From Myxococcales bacterium (GTDB lineage: Bacteria; Myxococcota_A; Polyangia; Polyangiales; Polyangiaceae): 64,000 nt of DNA. Positions 1-8,773 of this stretch are shown piece after piece. The stretch's first letter is position 1. Every line of letters starts with the position of its first letter. The translations under genes and the position numbers were made by a program. The notes below the pieces were generated by a model. That model was not told the origin of the DNA and did no database searches. It worked only from the letters and a program-made list of their open reading frames with translations. The stretch is taken from positions 62,001-126,000 of the forward strand of contig JADJCA010000031.1 of the NCBI GenBank assembly GCA_016703425.1. Reading direction: 5' to 3'.

Positions 1-1450
1 CCTCCTCTTCGACGCTGAGCGCCGCGTCTTGCCACACCTGCACCTCGGCGGCCCTCGGGTCGAAGCGCAAAGGCGGTCGCGCGCTCTCTCGCCGAACGAG
101 GTTGACCTCGTCGGCATGGGCACGAACGCGCGCCCGGTCGCGCCCCAGCTCGTCGATGGCGAACCCCAAGCGTGCGCGCGTCTCGCGGCCGCGCTCCTCG
201 ATGGAGTCGACGAGGGCTTGCTCCTTGGCGACGCGCTCGGCGTTCCGCTCCACGCGCTGGAGCAGCTCGCGCGCGTGCTCCACGAGCGGCTCCGCTTTGG
301 CGGCGCGCTCGGCCGCCGAACCGCCCTTCTTCTTCGCCAACGCGAGCGTCCGGGCCACCTCTTCGAAGGCCTCGCGCCAACGCGCCGGAATGTTCGCCGT
401 GGGAATGCGGCCAAACTCCGCCGTGTGATGCCGCGGCTCTTGCGGTGCATCGACGATGGTCGACCACCGCTCGCGATCGGTGCCGGGCCCTCGCATGGAA
501 GGCGGCGGCATCGTCGTCTTCTCCTTGGTGCCGCGCCGGTAGACCTCTTCGAGGGCGTGCACGACCGTGTACCCGTCGGGGAACCGATCGACGGGGTGGC
601 GCGCCAAGAGCCGGAGCACGAGCATCTCGAGATCGGGCGGCAAGTCGGGCACATATTTGGTCGGCGGCGTGGGCGACGACGTGAGCGGCTTCAAGAGCAG
701 CTCCGCCTGGCCCTTCGCTTCGTAAGGCAGCCGCCCCGTGAGCATCTCGTAGAGCATCACGCCGAGCGCGTAGAGGTCGCTTCGGCCGTCGGGCGGGAGG
801 CCCTCCAAGTATTCGGGCGCGATGTAGCCCGGCGTTCCGAAGATTTGCTCGGAGAAGGTCAACGCGGGCGCGTCGAGGATCTTCGCGATGCCGAAGTCCG
901 TGAGCTTGACGATCTCGAAGCCGTCCTTCGTCTCGCCGATGAGCACGTTCTCCGGCTTGAGATCCCGATGAACGATGCCCATCTCGTGGGCGCGCGCCAG
1001 CGCCGAGGCGATCTGCGCGGCGATGCGCGCCGCGCGCTCCCAGGGCATGGCGCCGCGACGAAGGACCGAGAGGAGCTCTTCGCCAGCAACGTGCTCCATG
1101 ACGAGAAACACGAGGCCGTCCATCTCGCCGAAGTCGGTGATGGCGACGATGTTCGGGTGGTTGATCCGGTTGACGGCGCGCGCCTCGCGCAAGAACCGTT
1201 CGCGATGATTCGGGTTGAGGCCCAAGTCCTCGCGCAGGATCTTGATGGCGCTCATCCGGTCGATCATCACGTGCCGCGCGAGATAGACCGACGACATGCC
1301 GCCGGAGCCGATGCGCTGGATCAGCCGGAAGCGGCCCGCGATGGTGCGGCCGAGGTACGGATCGGTCGACTTGGCGAGCGTCGTGCCGTCGAGCGGGCAA
1401 TACGCGGCGTCATCGGGGAACGCCTCGGCGCAGCGTGAGCAGATCCGCAT
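1..1450 (-). CDS. Serine/threonine protein kinase, truncated by window edge
   Basis: The gene starts at an ATG at 1448-1450 and runs off the left edge; about 483 codons are visible and the C-terminus is missing. A short N-terminal zinc-ribbon-like stretch (CSRC at residues 4-7, YCPLDG near 22) precedes a Hanks-type kinase domain. Visible motifs are the glycine loop GSGGMSSVYLA, the lysine in AIKIL, the catalytic loop HRDLKPEN near residue 160, the DFG motif and GYIAPE. After the kinase comes a Pro/Thr linker and an Arg/Glu/Ala-rich stretch that reads as a long coiled coil. It would phosphorylate Ser/Thr on unknown partners. The catalytic residues all look intact. The zinc ribbon before the kinase is a frequent myxobacterial arrangement. 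No membrane segment is seen in the visible part. Confidence 0.93.
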   Translation of the reverse strand, partial: MRICSRCAEAFPDDAAYCPLDGTTLAKSTDPYLGRTIAGRFRLIQRIGSGGMSSVYLARHVMIDRMSAIKILREDLGLNPNHRERFLREARAVNRINHPNIVAITDFGEMDGLVFLVMEHVAGEELLSVLRRGAMPWERAARIAAQIASALARAHEMGIVHRDLKPENVLIGETKDGFEIVKLTDFGIAKILDAPALTFSEQIFGTPGYIAPEYLEGLPPDGRSDLYALGVMLYEMLTGRLPYEAKGQAELLLKPLTSSPTPPTKYVPDLPPDLEMLVLRLLARHPVDRFPDGYTVVHALEEVYRRGTKEKTTMPPPSMRGPGTDRERWSTIVDAPQEPRHHTAEFGRIPTANIPARWREAFEEVARTLALAKKKGGSAAERAAKAEPLVEHARELLQRVERNAERVAKEQALVDSIEERGRETRARLGFAIDELGRDRARVRAHADEVNLVRRESARPPLRFDPRAAEVQVWQDAALSVEEE

Positions 1451-1509
1451 GGGTCGCGCGCTAGCGTAGAGCAAACGCCGGGGCCCTGTCGCCGAAGTGT
1501 CGCCGCAAG

Positions 1510-4473
1510 TCAGCGCATCGAGAGCGCCGGCTCGTCTTCGCCCTCGAGGCCCAAGACCGCCAGGTATTGGGCCCGCACCTCGCGCGTGACGGCGCGGTAG
1601 TGATCGAGCAGCGCCTCGGCGGCCGTGCCGCGGGGACCGTCGCGCATGCCGAGGCGCCGCGCCAAAAGGGCGAGGCCAGGAGCGCCTTCTTCGAGCCACT
1701 GGCTGCCTCCGCCGTGGTGCACGCGCAGACGCAGCTCGAGCTGGCGGAGCGCTCGGTAGCCGTCGCGGAGCGCGCTCGCGCGGGACGCGTCGAGGTGGCC
1801 CGTCGCCTCGAGGGCCGAGAGCGCCGTCTCCGTCTCCGTGCTGCGGACGCGCGGATCGGCACCGAAGCGCATTTGCAGCCACTGGACCGCGAACTCGATG
1901 TCCACGAGGCCGCCGCGACCGAGCTTCAGATCGTAGCGAACGCGGCCCGCCGACAGCCGCTCGCCGGCCAGCTCATTTTGCATGCGTAGGCGCAAGTGGT
2001 GGAGCTTGTCGGGCGGGGGCGGCGGCCGCTCGTAGGCCGTCGCGTGGGCGACGGCGATGGCCCGCGCCGCGACGGCTCCGTCGCCGGCGACGTGGCGCGC
2101 CTTGATGAGGGCTTGCCGCTCCCAGTCCTGTGCGTCGCGCTCTTGGTACCGCTCGAAGGCGGCGAGGGAGACGACCAGGAGCCCGTGGTTGCCGCTGGGC
2201 CGAAGCCGCGTGTCGAGCTCGTAGCCTTGGCCGGCGCCGTGGGGAACGCTCACAAGGAACAAGACCCGCTGGGCGACGCGAATGAAGCGCTCTTCGGCGT
2301 CGGCCACCACAACCGCGGCGCTGTCGTCGACGCCTCCGTTGTTGAGCGGGTCTTTGGCGAGCCCGCGCGCCAACGACTCGTCGTGGACGAACATGATGTC
2401 GAGGTCCGAGCCGTAGCCCAGCTCGCGGCCGCCGAGCTTCCCCATGGCGATGACCGCGAGGCCCGCGTTCGCGAGCTTCTTTTCACTGAGCGCGAACGCG
2501 AGCGACGCTTCCAAGGTGGCGTCGGCGAGCGCGGAGAGCGTCTGCGTGCAGGCGCGCGCGTCCAGCTCGCCGGCGAGATCGGCGAGCCCGACCTCCATGA
2601 CGACGCGCCCTTTCGCGCGGCGAAGGCCGCCGACGAACTCGTCGGGGTCGTCTGGGTCGACGCCCGCGAGCTCCTCCGCGAGGATGCTCTTCACGGACGC
2701 CTCCGACGGCGCGCCGCGGCCGAAGATGAGCTGGTCGATGAGCTCGGGGTGCCCCACCGCCGACGCGCCGAGGTACGCGCTCGCGCCGAAGAGGCCGACG
2801 ACGCGCCTCATGGCGCGGGCGTCGTCGGCCAGCGCCTTGACGTACACGCTCGGCGTGAGGAGACGCGCAAAGAAGGCGGCCAACAACCGCGCCGCCTGCT
2901 CCGGATCGGCGGCGCCGCCGATGGCGTGGAGCAACGCGTCGGCAAAGTCCGCTTCGCGATCCCGCGTCTGCGAGCCGAGGGGCCCGTCGGGCCGGCGCGC
3001 GAGCGCGATGAGGTGCCGACCGAGATCGGGCGACAGGCCCTCGGGGAAGTCCGGCGGCAGCGCCGTCAGGACTTCGTCCTCGTTTTCATGCTCGAGGGCG
3101 AGGAAGAGCCGCTCGAGGTTGCCATCGTCCGACCGCGGACGCGGCGAGAGCGTCGCGAAACGAGCCGCCACGCGGCGCCGCGTACGCTCCAGGTCCCGAA
3201 GCAACTCGGCCGTCGACGCGAAGCCCATCGAGCGCGCGATGCGGTGGAGCAACGCATCGTCGTCGGGCAGATCGTGGGTCTGAAGGCCCGTCGCGAATTG
3301 GATCCGGTGCTCGAGGCGCCGCAGGGTCAGGTACGCGGCCTCCAGCTCGCGGGCCTCCTTGTCGGTGACGAGGCCGCGCGCGCGCAGACGGCGGAGCGCC
3401 TCGAGCGTGTTGGTGCAGCGGAGCGACGGCTCGCGGCCACCCCAAATGAGCTGCAACGATTGCACGAAGAACTCGGCCTCACGAATGCCCCCGGGCCCGA
3501 GCTTCAGATCGCGCTCGACGTCGCCTTTCGCTTCGGTGCGCGCCCGCGTGAGCATGCCGCCCATCTCAGCGGCCAACGCCGGATCGACACCGCGCCGCCA
3601 AACGAACGGGCCCAGGGCCGACAGGATCTCCTCGCCAAGCGAGAGATCGCCCGCCATGGGCCGCGCACGGACGAGCGCCGCGCGCTCCCACGTGCGGCCC
3701 CACGACTCGTAGTAGCGCTCCGCTGCGAGGGCTGCGTTGACGAGCGGCCCGCGGGCGCCATCGGGCCGCAGGCGCAGGTCGACGCGAAAGACGAAGCCTT
3801 CGCCGGTCGCCTCGTCGAGCGTGGTGGTGAGGCGCTGCGTCACGCGGACGAAGTACTCGTGCAGCGTCGTGTCGCCGCTCCCGACGGTACCCTCGTCGGT
3901 CTCGTAGAAGAGCAAGAGGTCGATGTCGCTGCCGGCGTTGAGCTCGCGCCCCCCGAGCTTGCCCATTCCAATGACGACGAAGCGGCAACGCTCACCCGAC
4001 GACGTGAGGGGAACCCCGAAGCGCGCGTCGGCCCACGTGAGGGCCTCGCGCACGGCGATGTCGGTGCACACGTCGGCCAGGTCGGAGAGTTCGCGCGCGG
4101 TGACGTCGACGTCGCTTTCGGCGCCGGGCAAGAGCTCGCGCGCGGCGATGCGCAGCTTCTCGCAACGGGCAAAGCGTCGCAGGGCGGCTGAGACCCCTTC
4201 CCCGTCGCCGAGGTCCGGCATCGCCGCCAACGCCGCGCGCCGCATGGCTCGCGCGTCCTTCGGGCGAAGGCCACCTCTCGCGACGGCGGCGACGTCGTCG
4301 GGCCGCATCCTCACGGCGGAGGCGAGCGCCGGGTACACGCACGCGATGAGCGTCGCGAGCGAGGTCGCGCGCGCGTCGGCGCCGAGGCGTTCGTCGTCGG
4401 CGAACTGGCGACGCAGGTCCTGTGCCTCCGCCCTTGAGACAGCGTCAGCCAGCTTGTCGAGGAGGGGCGGCAC
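1510..4473 (-). CDS. glnE: Bifunctional glutamine synthetase adenylyltransferase/adenylyl-removing enzyme
   Basis: GlnE adenylylates and deadenylylates a tyrosine of glutamine synthetase in response to PII, tuning nitrogen assimilation. The 987-residue product matches the family size (about 950). It has the two nucleotidyltransferase modules expected: the N-terminal one with GSDIDLLLFYE at residues 181-191 and the C-terminal one with GSDLDIMFVHDE near residue 690. Each is preceded by a GMGKLGGRE or AMGKLGGRE segment. The helical linker (GlnD PII-uridylyltransferase-like) contains KLGPGGIREAEFFVQ, and a second copy KLGRGGLVDIEFAVQW lies near the C-terminus. It starts at an ATG, and the flanking genes are on the same strand but separated by 60-80 bp. 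No glnA or glnB is present in the window. Confidence 0.97.
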   Translation of the reverse strand: MPPLLDKLADAVSRAEAQDLRRQFADDERLGADARATSLATLIACVYPALASAVRMRPDDVAAVARGGLRPKDARAMRRAALAAMPDLGDGEGVSAALRRFARCEKLRIAARELLPGAESDVDVTARELSDLADVCTDIAVREALTWADARFGVPLTSSGERCRFVVIGMGKLGGRELNAGSDIDLLLFYETDEGTVGSGDTTLHEYFVRVTQRLTTTLDEATGEGFVFRVDLRLRPDGARGPLVNAALAAERYYESWGRTWERAALVRARPMAGDLSLGEEILSALGPFVWRRGVDPALAAEMGGMLTRARTEAKGDVERDLKLGPGGIREAEFFVQSLQLIWGGREPSLRCTNTLEALRRLRARGLVTDKEARELEAAYLTLRRLEHRIQFATGLQTHDLPDDDALLHRIARSMGFASTAELLRDLERTRRRVAARFATLSPRPRSDDGNLERLFLALEHENEDEVLTALPPDFPEGLSPDLGRHLIALARRPDGPLGSQTRDREADFADALLHAIGGAADPEQAARLLAAFFARLLTPSVYVKALADDARAMRRVVGLFGASAYLGASAVGHPELIDQLIFGRGAPSEASVKSILAEELAGVDPDDPDEFVGGLRRAKGRVVMEVGLADLAGELDARACTQTLSALADATLEASLAFALSEKKLANAGLAVIAMGKLGGRELGYGSDLDIMFVHDESLARGLAKDPLNNGGVDDSAAVVVADAEERFIRVAQRVLFLVSVPHGAGQGYELDTRLRPSGNHGLLVVSLAAFERYQERDAQDWERQALIKARHVAGDGAVAARAIAVAHATAYERPPPPPDKLHHLRLRMQNELAGERLSAGRVRYDLKLGRGGLVDIEFAVQWLQMRFGADPRVRSTETETALSALEATGHLDASRASALRDGYRALRQLELRLRVHHGGGSQWLEEGAPGLALLARRLGMRDGPRGTAAEALLDHYRAVTREVRAQYLAVLGLEGEDEPALSMR

Positions 4474-4555
4474 GAAAATCCGGGCGACGTGAACGGCGTG
4501 GGCAGCTTGGACGCGGGCGGCGCGGGCCTGGTCGGAGGGGCGAGCGCCAACGACC

Positions 4556-5242
4556 TTAGACGCTCGGCGTCATCAGGCGGTAGGTCATGAGCGAGAACCA
4601 CGCAAAAAGGCTGTGCGCGATGACGCCGGGGATGAGGCGACCAAAGAAGCGCGTGCTGGCGCCGAGGATGATGCCCGTCACGAGCGCGCCCGACACGAGG
4701 AGCAAGTTCGGCCCGTTCACCTTGTCGCCGACGAGGTACGCCGCGGGCGCGTAGCTGAGGCCGTAGAGAAGCGCCGCCCACATCCATGCGCGCCGCGAGC
4801 CGACGCGTTCTGCGAGGAGCGAAGGCACGAGGCCTCGCCACGCCAAGGCGTCGACGATGGCGAAGAGCACGATGACGCTCGCCGCGAGCCACGCCTTCTG
4901 GCGAAGCACGTCGGTTGAGCCCAGTTGAAGGTAAAGGCGCATGAGCCACAGCTGCCGCCCCGAGCCCTCGGGCACCAAGACGCGTCCCAGCACGTAGGTC
5001 GCGCCGAAGAGCGCCGTCGCGGTGAGCGCGCCGCCGGTAAAATCGCCCCACTTCGGGCGGAGCCAGGCCGAGAGCTCGCCATCGCGCGAGGCGCGGAGCA
5101 CGAACAGGGCGGCCAGGATGCCTTCGGTGCCGAGGATCGCCGCCACGAAGAGGGGCGAACCCGCGAGACTCTCCCGAAAGGCCCACGCCATCCCCGCCGC
5201 GCTGAGGGCAAAAGCGAGTACGACCCACACGAACGAGCGCAT
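4556..5242 (-). CDS. CPBP family intramembrane metalloprotease
   Basis: This 228-residue polytopic membrane protein resembles the CPBP/ABI family (CAAX prenyl protease 2-like, PF02517). The diagnostic motif pieces are visible in the C-terminal half: WRGLVPSLL (a variant of the EExxxR motif region), then YGLSYAPAAYLVG and the later IAHSLFAW with its histidine. Six or more hydrophobic stretches are seen. The ATG at 5240-5242 (MRSFVWVV) is chosen because everything upstream in frame is translated hexamer repeat, not protein. The first Glu of the classical EExxxR is not seen (ALAWRG instead), so catalytic activity is uncertain. Its substrate is unknown; members process peptides or act in immunity and stress. 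Confidence 0.8.
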   Translation of the reverse strand: MRSFVWVVLAFALSAAGMAWAFRESLAGSPLFVAAILGTEGILAALFVLRASRDGELSAWLRPKWGDFTGGALTATALFGATYVLGRVLVPEGSGRQLWLMRLYLQLGSTDVLRQKAWLAASVIVLFAIVDALAWRGLVPSLLAERVGSRRAWMWAALLYGLSYAPAAYLVGDKVNGPNLLLVSGALVTGIILGASTRFFGRLIPGVIAHSLFAWFSLMTYRLMTPSV

Positions 5243-5281
5243 GGCCCCCCGATACCACTGTTCACGGAGGGTGTGAGCGGT

Positions 5282-5363
5282 CCTGGTCGAGGTCCTGGTC
5301 GCGGTCGCGGTCGGGATCGCGGTCGGGGTCGGGGTCGGGATCGGGGTCGGGTCGGGGTCGGGG
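5282..5363. repeat. GGTCGN hexamer tandem array
   Basis: This is a run of degenerate hexamers of the type GGTCGG, GGTCGC and GGTCGA, about 14 units. Similar arrays occur at 7450-7488 (opposite strand sense), 8592-8649, 9709-9726, 19925-19950 and 22048-22138, all between genes or at a gene end. It is non-coding although it stays open in several frames. Confidence 0.9.
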
Positions 5364-5369
5364 TGACTA

Positions 5370-5431
5370 GGGTCCTTTGGACCCGTCGACATGGCTGGAC
5401 TTCGTCCACTGCATGGACTCCGTCCAGTCAT
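5370..5431. repeat. Double-hairpin palindromic element, left copy
   Basis: Two hairpins lie next to each other. The first is GGGTCC-TTT-GGACCC (5370-5384). The second runs from 5391 to 5431, with outer arms ATGGCTGGAC and GTCCAGTCAT, an internal loop, inner arms GTCCAC and ATGGAC, and a three-base loop. A near-identical copy lies in inverted orientation at 7385-7446, on the other side of the HARE gene. In both copies the hexamer array is on the outer side. Confidence 0.85.
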
Positions 5432-5709
5432 GTTCGAGGTCGAGCCGAGCCGGGTCGCCCCCCCGAAAAGAATGGCCAAAACCGGCCACCGGCAGCCCAG
5501 CGCCCCCCTCGCCGGCTCCGTTTGACGCCCCCACCCCTTCCGGCTATATCGCCCAAAGGGTTGAGGTCTTGGCGTGGATCGCGAGACCTGCCCGCCGACG
5601 AACAGCGGTGGCCGACGCGCATAGCGGTCTTGGCCACCCGGCGAAGGGGTCGGCGAGAAGTAAAGAGCAGGCCGCAAGGCGGCCATCAGCATAAGGAAGA
5701 CAGACCAAC

Positions 5710-7299
5710 ATGACGTTTACCGAGGCCGCCGCGGAGGTGCTCCGCATCGCCGGCAAACCGCTCCACTACAAGGAGATCACCGAGCTTGCGATCGAGAAGA
5801 ACCTTCTCTCGCACGTGGGCAAGAGCCCCGAGGTGACGATGGGCGCGCGCCTCGCAGCGCTCCTCAAGAAAGAAGACAAGACCAACCCCATCGTTCGCGT
5901 GAAGCCGGGCGTCTTCGCCCTCCGCGAGTGGGACGACAAGAAGAAGCGCGGCTCCGCGAAGGACCGCGACGCCGACGAAGGCGGCGAGGAAATCAACGCC
6001 CTCGAGGTTGAGGCGGCGACGGCCGCGCCGGCGCGCTCTTCGGCCTACAACGTCGAGGACGACGACGACGGACCGAGCGAAGTCTCCGGCGAAGACGCCC
6101 GCCGCGCCGACCTCGCGGCCGAAGGCGCCGACATCTTCGACGACGAAGACGACGACGACCAGCCGATCCTCCAAGCACCGGCTCCGGCGGGCGCTGCTGC
6201 GGGCGCCTCGGCCAATAACCCTGCTGGCGGCGAAGGCCCGATGAGCGAAGGCGGACGTCGTCGTCGTCGGCGCCGTCGCCGAGGGCGTGGCGGCAGCGGT
6301 GGCTTCGAAGGCGATCGTTCCTCGAGCCCGCGCGTGACGGAAAACGGCAGCGGCGCTTCGCCGGCCTCCAACGTTGCCCTCGACGGTGACGTGGCGGTCG
6401 AGCGTGATCCGCTAGCGCCGGCGCCGCGGCCGCAAATCCGTGAGCGTCATCAGATCATGGCGGGCGGCGCCCCGAGCGGCATCGACGTGCCCGTCGGCGA
6501 GGGCGAAGAGCTCGCAGGCAAAGAGCTCGCGGACGCGGCGCTCTCGGTCCTGGGCTCGTTCGACCGCAACGGCGGCCCCGTGCCGATGCGCTCTTTGCTC
6601 GACGGCCTGATGCGGCGCGGCCGCCTCGCGGGCGATCCGAGCTTGGCGGGCATTCAACTGAACGCGTCGCTTCGCGGCGACAACCTGCGGCGCCTCGCGG
6701 GCGGCATGCGTCCGCGCTTCCGCTTTGCGGCGGGCGCGCGCGTCGCGCCGACCGACTGGGCCATGGGGGGTGATCTCGCTCGGCTCGAGCAAGACGTGAT
6801 CGCGGCTGTCGAGCGCTACCGCGAAGGTTCGCGGCGCTTCATGTTGCGACGCATCCAGGAGCTGCCGGGACCGTCGTTCGTGGAGCTCGTGCTCGTGATG
6901 CTCGAGCGCATCGGCATGACGCAGATTCGTCCCGTCCGGCGCGCCGGGGCGCCCGGTGGCGAGGCGCACTTCGCGGCCGTTCACAAGACGGGCAGCGACG
7001 AGATCCGCACGGGCATCGTCATCCGCAAAGACGGGCGAGAGATCGGCCGCGAGCGCGTGAGCGATCTGCGCGGCGCGCTGCACCACTACGGACCGGCGAC
7101 GGCGGGCTGGCTCATCAGCACGGGGCAAGTCCTATCGGGTGCGAGGGAAGAAGCGGCAGCCGTGAACGCGGCGCCCGTGGCCCTCTACGACGGGATGGCG
7201 CTCTGCAAGCTGCTTGAGGAGTCGGAAGTGGCGGTCATCCGGGCGAAGTACCCGATCGCGACGCCGGATCTGGACTTCCTCGACATGCTGCGCGGCTGA
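5710..7299 (+). CDS. HARE-HTH protein with Mrr-like restriction endonuclease-type C-terminal domain
   Basis: Residues 1-75 form a HARE-HTH domain (TEAAAEVLRIAGKPLHYKEI ... VKPGVFALREW), a winged helix shared by RNA polymerase delta subunits, ASXL and restriction systems and thought to read DNA. An acidic Asp/Glu stretch (about 78-155) and a very basic run of arginines (about 182-192) follow. The C-terminal part (about 365-529) resembles the Mrr-type restriction endonuclease fold: FVELVLVMLERIGM, then GIVIRKDG, then GWLISTGQVLSGAREEA. The core catalytic Asp/Glu-x-Lys is not clear by eye, so cleavage activity is unproven. The start is supported by AAGGAAGA at 5693-5700. The gene stands alone, has its own terminator at 7329-7359, and is bracketed by inverted repeats. 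It could be a DNA-binding or nucleoid factor, or a defence nuclease. Confidence 0.8.
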   Translation: MTFTEAAAEVLRIAGKPLHYKEITELAIEKNLLSHVGKSPEVTMGARLAALLKKEDKTNPIVRVKPGVFALREWDDKKKRGSAKDRDADEGGEEINALEVEAATAAPARSSAYNVEDDDDGPSEVSGEDARRADLAAEGADIFDDEDDDDQPILQAPAPAGAAAGASANNPAGGEGPMSEGGRRRRRRRRRGRGGSGGFEGDRSSSPRVTENGSGASPASNVALDGDVAVERDPLAPAPRPQIRERHQIMAGGAPSGIDVPVGEGEELAGKELADAALSVLGSFDRNGGPVPMRSLLDGLMRRGRLAGDPSLAGIQLNASLRGDNLRRLAGGMRPRFRFAAGARVAPTDWAMGGDLARLEQDVIAAVERYREGSRRFMLRRIQELPGPSFVELVLVMLERIGMTQIRPVRRAGAPGGEAHFAAVHKTGSDEIRTGIVIRKDGREIGRERVSDLRGALHHYGPATAGWLISTGQVLSGAREEAAAVNAAPVALYDGMALCKLLEESEVAVIRAKYPIATPDLDFLDMLRG

Positions 7300-7328
7300 T
7301 CGAACGAGAGACAGAGAGAACGAGAAGG

Positions 7329-7359
7329 ACGCGACTCCCGAGAGGGGGTCGCGTTTTTC
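7329..7359 (+). terminator. Rho-independent terminator of the HARE gene
   Basis: Thirty bases after the stop there is a ten-base-pair stem, ACGCGACTCC with GGGGTCGCGT (one G-T wobble), a six-base loop CGAGAG, and a T-run. Confidence 0.85.
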
Positions 7360-7384
7360 GTTTGGGCGGAGGGCGACCTCGAAC

Positions 7385-7446
7385 ATGACTGGACGGAGTC
7401 CACGCAGTGGACGGAGTCCAGTCATAGAGGCGGGTCCGAAGGACCC
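7385..7446. repeat. Double-hairpin palindromic element, right copy (inverted)
   Basis: The hairpin at 7385-7425 has outer arms ATGACTGGAC and GTCCAGTCAT, GGA/GGA internal bulges, inner arms GTCCAC and GTGGAC and loop GCA. It is followed by GGGTCC-GAA-GGACCC at 7432-7446 and then by GACCTC-type hexamers to about 7488. Read on the minus strand it matches the element at 5370-5431 over its whole length. Confidence 0.88.
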
Positions 7447-7479
7447 TCGTCACCTCGTCACCTCGACCTCGACCTCGAC

Positions 7480-7790
7480 TCAGGTCCCGCCGCAGTCGAA
7501 GCTGTTGGGGTAGCGACAGCAATACGGGTCCGGCGCCGAGGCGCACGGATCGGGCGTGCCGCCGCAATCGAAGCTGTTCGGATAGCGGCAGCACTCGGGG
7601 TCGGGAGCCGACGCGCACGGATCGGGCGAACCGCCACAATCGAAGCCGTTGGGGTAACGACAGCAATACGGATCCGACGCGCTCGCGCAAACGTCTGTCG
7701 CAGCGGGCGGCGGGCTTCCGCCGCAGTCGAAGCCGTTGGGATAGCGGCAGCAATACGGGTCGGAAGCGCTCGCGCACGGATCGCGTGGCG
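7480..7790. repeat. Four in-gene tandem repeats of about 72 bp
   Basis: Four near-identical units encode the CCRYPN...DCGG repeats at the C-terminus of the Cys-rich lipoprotein; the unit after the first carries an eight-residue Pro/Ala insert. Such repeats are prone to slippage and mis-assembly. Confidence 0.8.
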
Positions 7791-8368
7791 TGCTCGCGGT
7801 GCCGACGGTCGCGCCGTTGCAGACGTACGCGGCATCGCACGAGGCAGGGTTCTGAATGCATGCGCGTTCCAGGTATTCGCAGCTCTTGTCGGCCCGCGGC
7901 GTTTTGTCGGGCCCAAAGATGTCGGGGAGCACGTTGCCCCGCGTGGGAGCAGCCGCCGAAGACTTGATACGCGATGATGGCGTTGGCGCAGGTGCTGGCG
8001 CTCTGGCTCACCGCGATGCCCACGCAGGCAGCCCGCTCCACGGTGTCTGCGACCTTGGCGCAGCAGCGCGTGAGATCTTGGCAGGCGACGTTGGGAGGAG
8101 GAACGGTCGGCTTGTGCGGCGCGGCCGCAGCGCCGTCGCCGCCGGCGTCACCGCCGCCGTCAACGCCTGGTAGCGGCTGAGGAGCCGACGTGAGGACGGC
8201 GGCCACGCCAGCGTCGTCGGAGGCAGCCGCGGGCCTCGTGCAGCCCTTCGCTTTCGGCGTCGCGACGCAATCGGGTGCCTCCTTGGAAACGGAGGGAGAG
8301 CACGCAGCGGCGGCCCCCAACGCGCTAAGCGCCAACGCCAAGGAGAGAGTCGAGAAGGTCGTGTTCAT
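7480..8368 (-). CDS. Cys-rich repeat lipoprotein, frameshifted
   Basis: The start at 8368 gives a lipoprotein signal peptide (MNTTFSTLSLALALSALGAA, then Cys at residue 23). An Ala/Asp/Gly linker and a Cys-containing segment (CQDLTRCCAKV ... STCANAIIAYQVFGGC) follow. This frame then loses sense, while the frame one base over continues sensibly from about 7945 (NVLPDIFGPDKTPRADKSC). That part ends in four repeats of the form CASA-DP-CCRYPN-FDCGG. One extra base (or two missing) around 7930-7960 would restore a single protein of about 295 residues. The function is unknown; it is probably a cell-surface, disulfide-rich protein. The lesion may be a sequence error or a real mutation. Confidence 0.65.
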
Positions 8369-8773
8369 TGCGCAAGGCCTCGTCGTTGCCGAGTCGTTCG
8401 CGGGTCACGCAGATGCGGGGGCCCCACTCGGCACGTATGGCGTTGCAGTGCATCGGACATGCCGTGCGGCGAACGAACCGCGAGAGCAGATGCGCCCTGC
8501 GTTTTGAGGCGTGTTCTCGCGCGGGAAGCGGGCGTCGGAGGTGGGTGATCCAGTCGCGCTTCTTGCGGGACGGATTGTCGCGCTTGAGCGCCGACCTCGA
8601 CCGACGGGGTCGGGGTCGGGGCCGGGGCCGGGGTCGGGGTCGGGGCCGAAAGTGTCACCCATCTCCATGGACCATCGCCTTGACCGCTCACCAAGAGCGC
8701 ACATGGGAACGTTCTGGGTCCCGATTCGCCGCTCGCGGCGCGGCGCCCGTGCCCGTACCTTGGCACGGCAGAC
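8369..8773. other. Divergent intergenic region
   Basis: These 405 bp separate the Cys-rich lipoprotein (minus) from the CoiA-like gene (plus). They contain one hexamer array at 8592-8649. I see no gene that I could support, and no clear promoter boxes, although both flanking genes must be transcribed outward from here. Confidence 0.55.
8592..8649. repeat. GGTCGG/GGCCGG hexamer array
   Basis: About nine hexamers of GGGTCG or GGGCCG type lie in the middle of the divergent spacer. It is the same family as the array at 5282-5363, with a C for T variant. Confidence 0.85.

Larger units (their letters stand above)
5243..5709. other. Divergent intergenic region with repeats
   Basis: This 467-bp region separates the minus-strand CPBP gene from the plus-strand HARE gene. 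It holds a GGTCGN hexamer array (5282-5363) and a double-hairpin element (5370-5431). Promoters for both genes must lie here. The only site I can place with some confidence is a ribosome-binding site AAGGAAGA at 5693-5700, about nine bases before the ATG at 5710. Confidence 0.6.

Noticed and set aside
29..1438. Long plus-strand open frame opposite the first kinase
   Set aside because: It is the complement of a gene with complete kinase motifs; its translation is Arg/Gly-rich and low in hydrophobic structure.
1996..4191. 731-residue plus-strand open frame inside glnE
   Set aside because: It is the antisense shadow of the clear GlnE sequence, a common effect of high GC.
5282..5363. CRISPR array
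   Set aside because: The hexamer arrays have no spacer structure of CRISPR length, and no cas genes are present.
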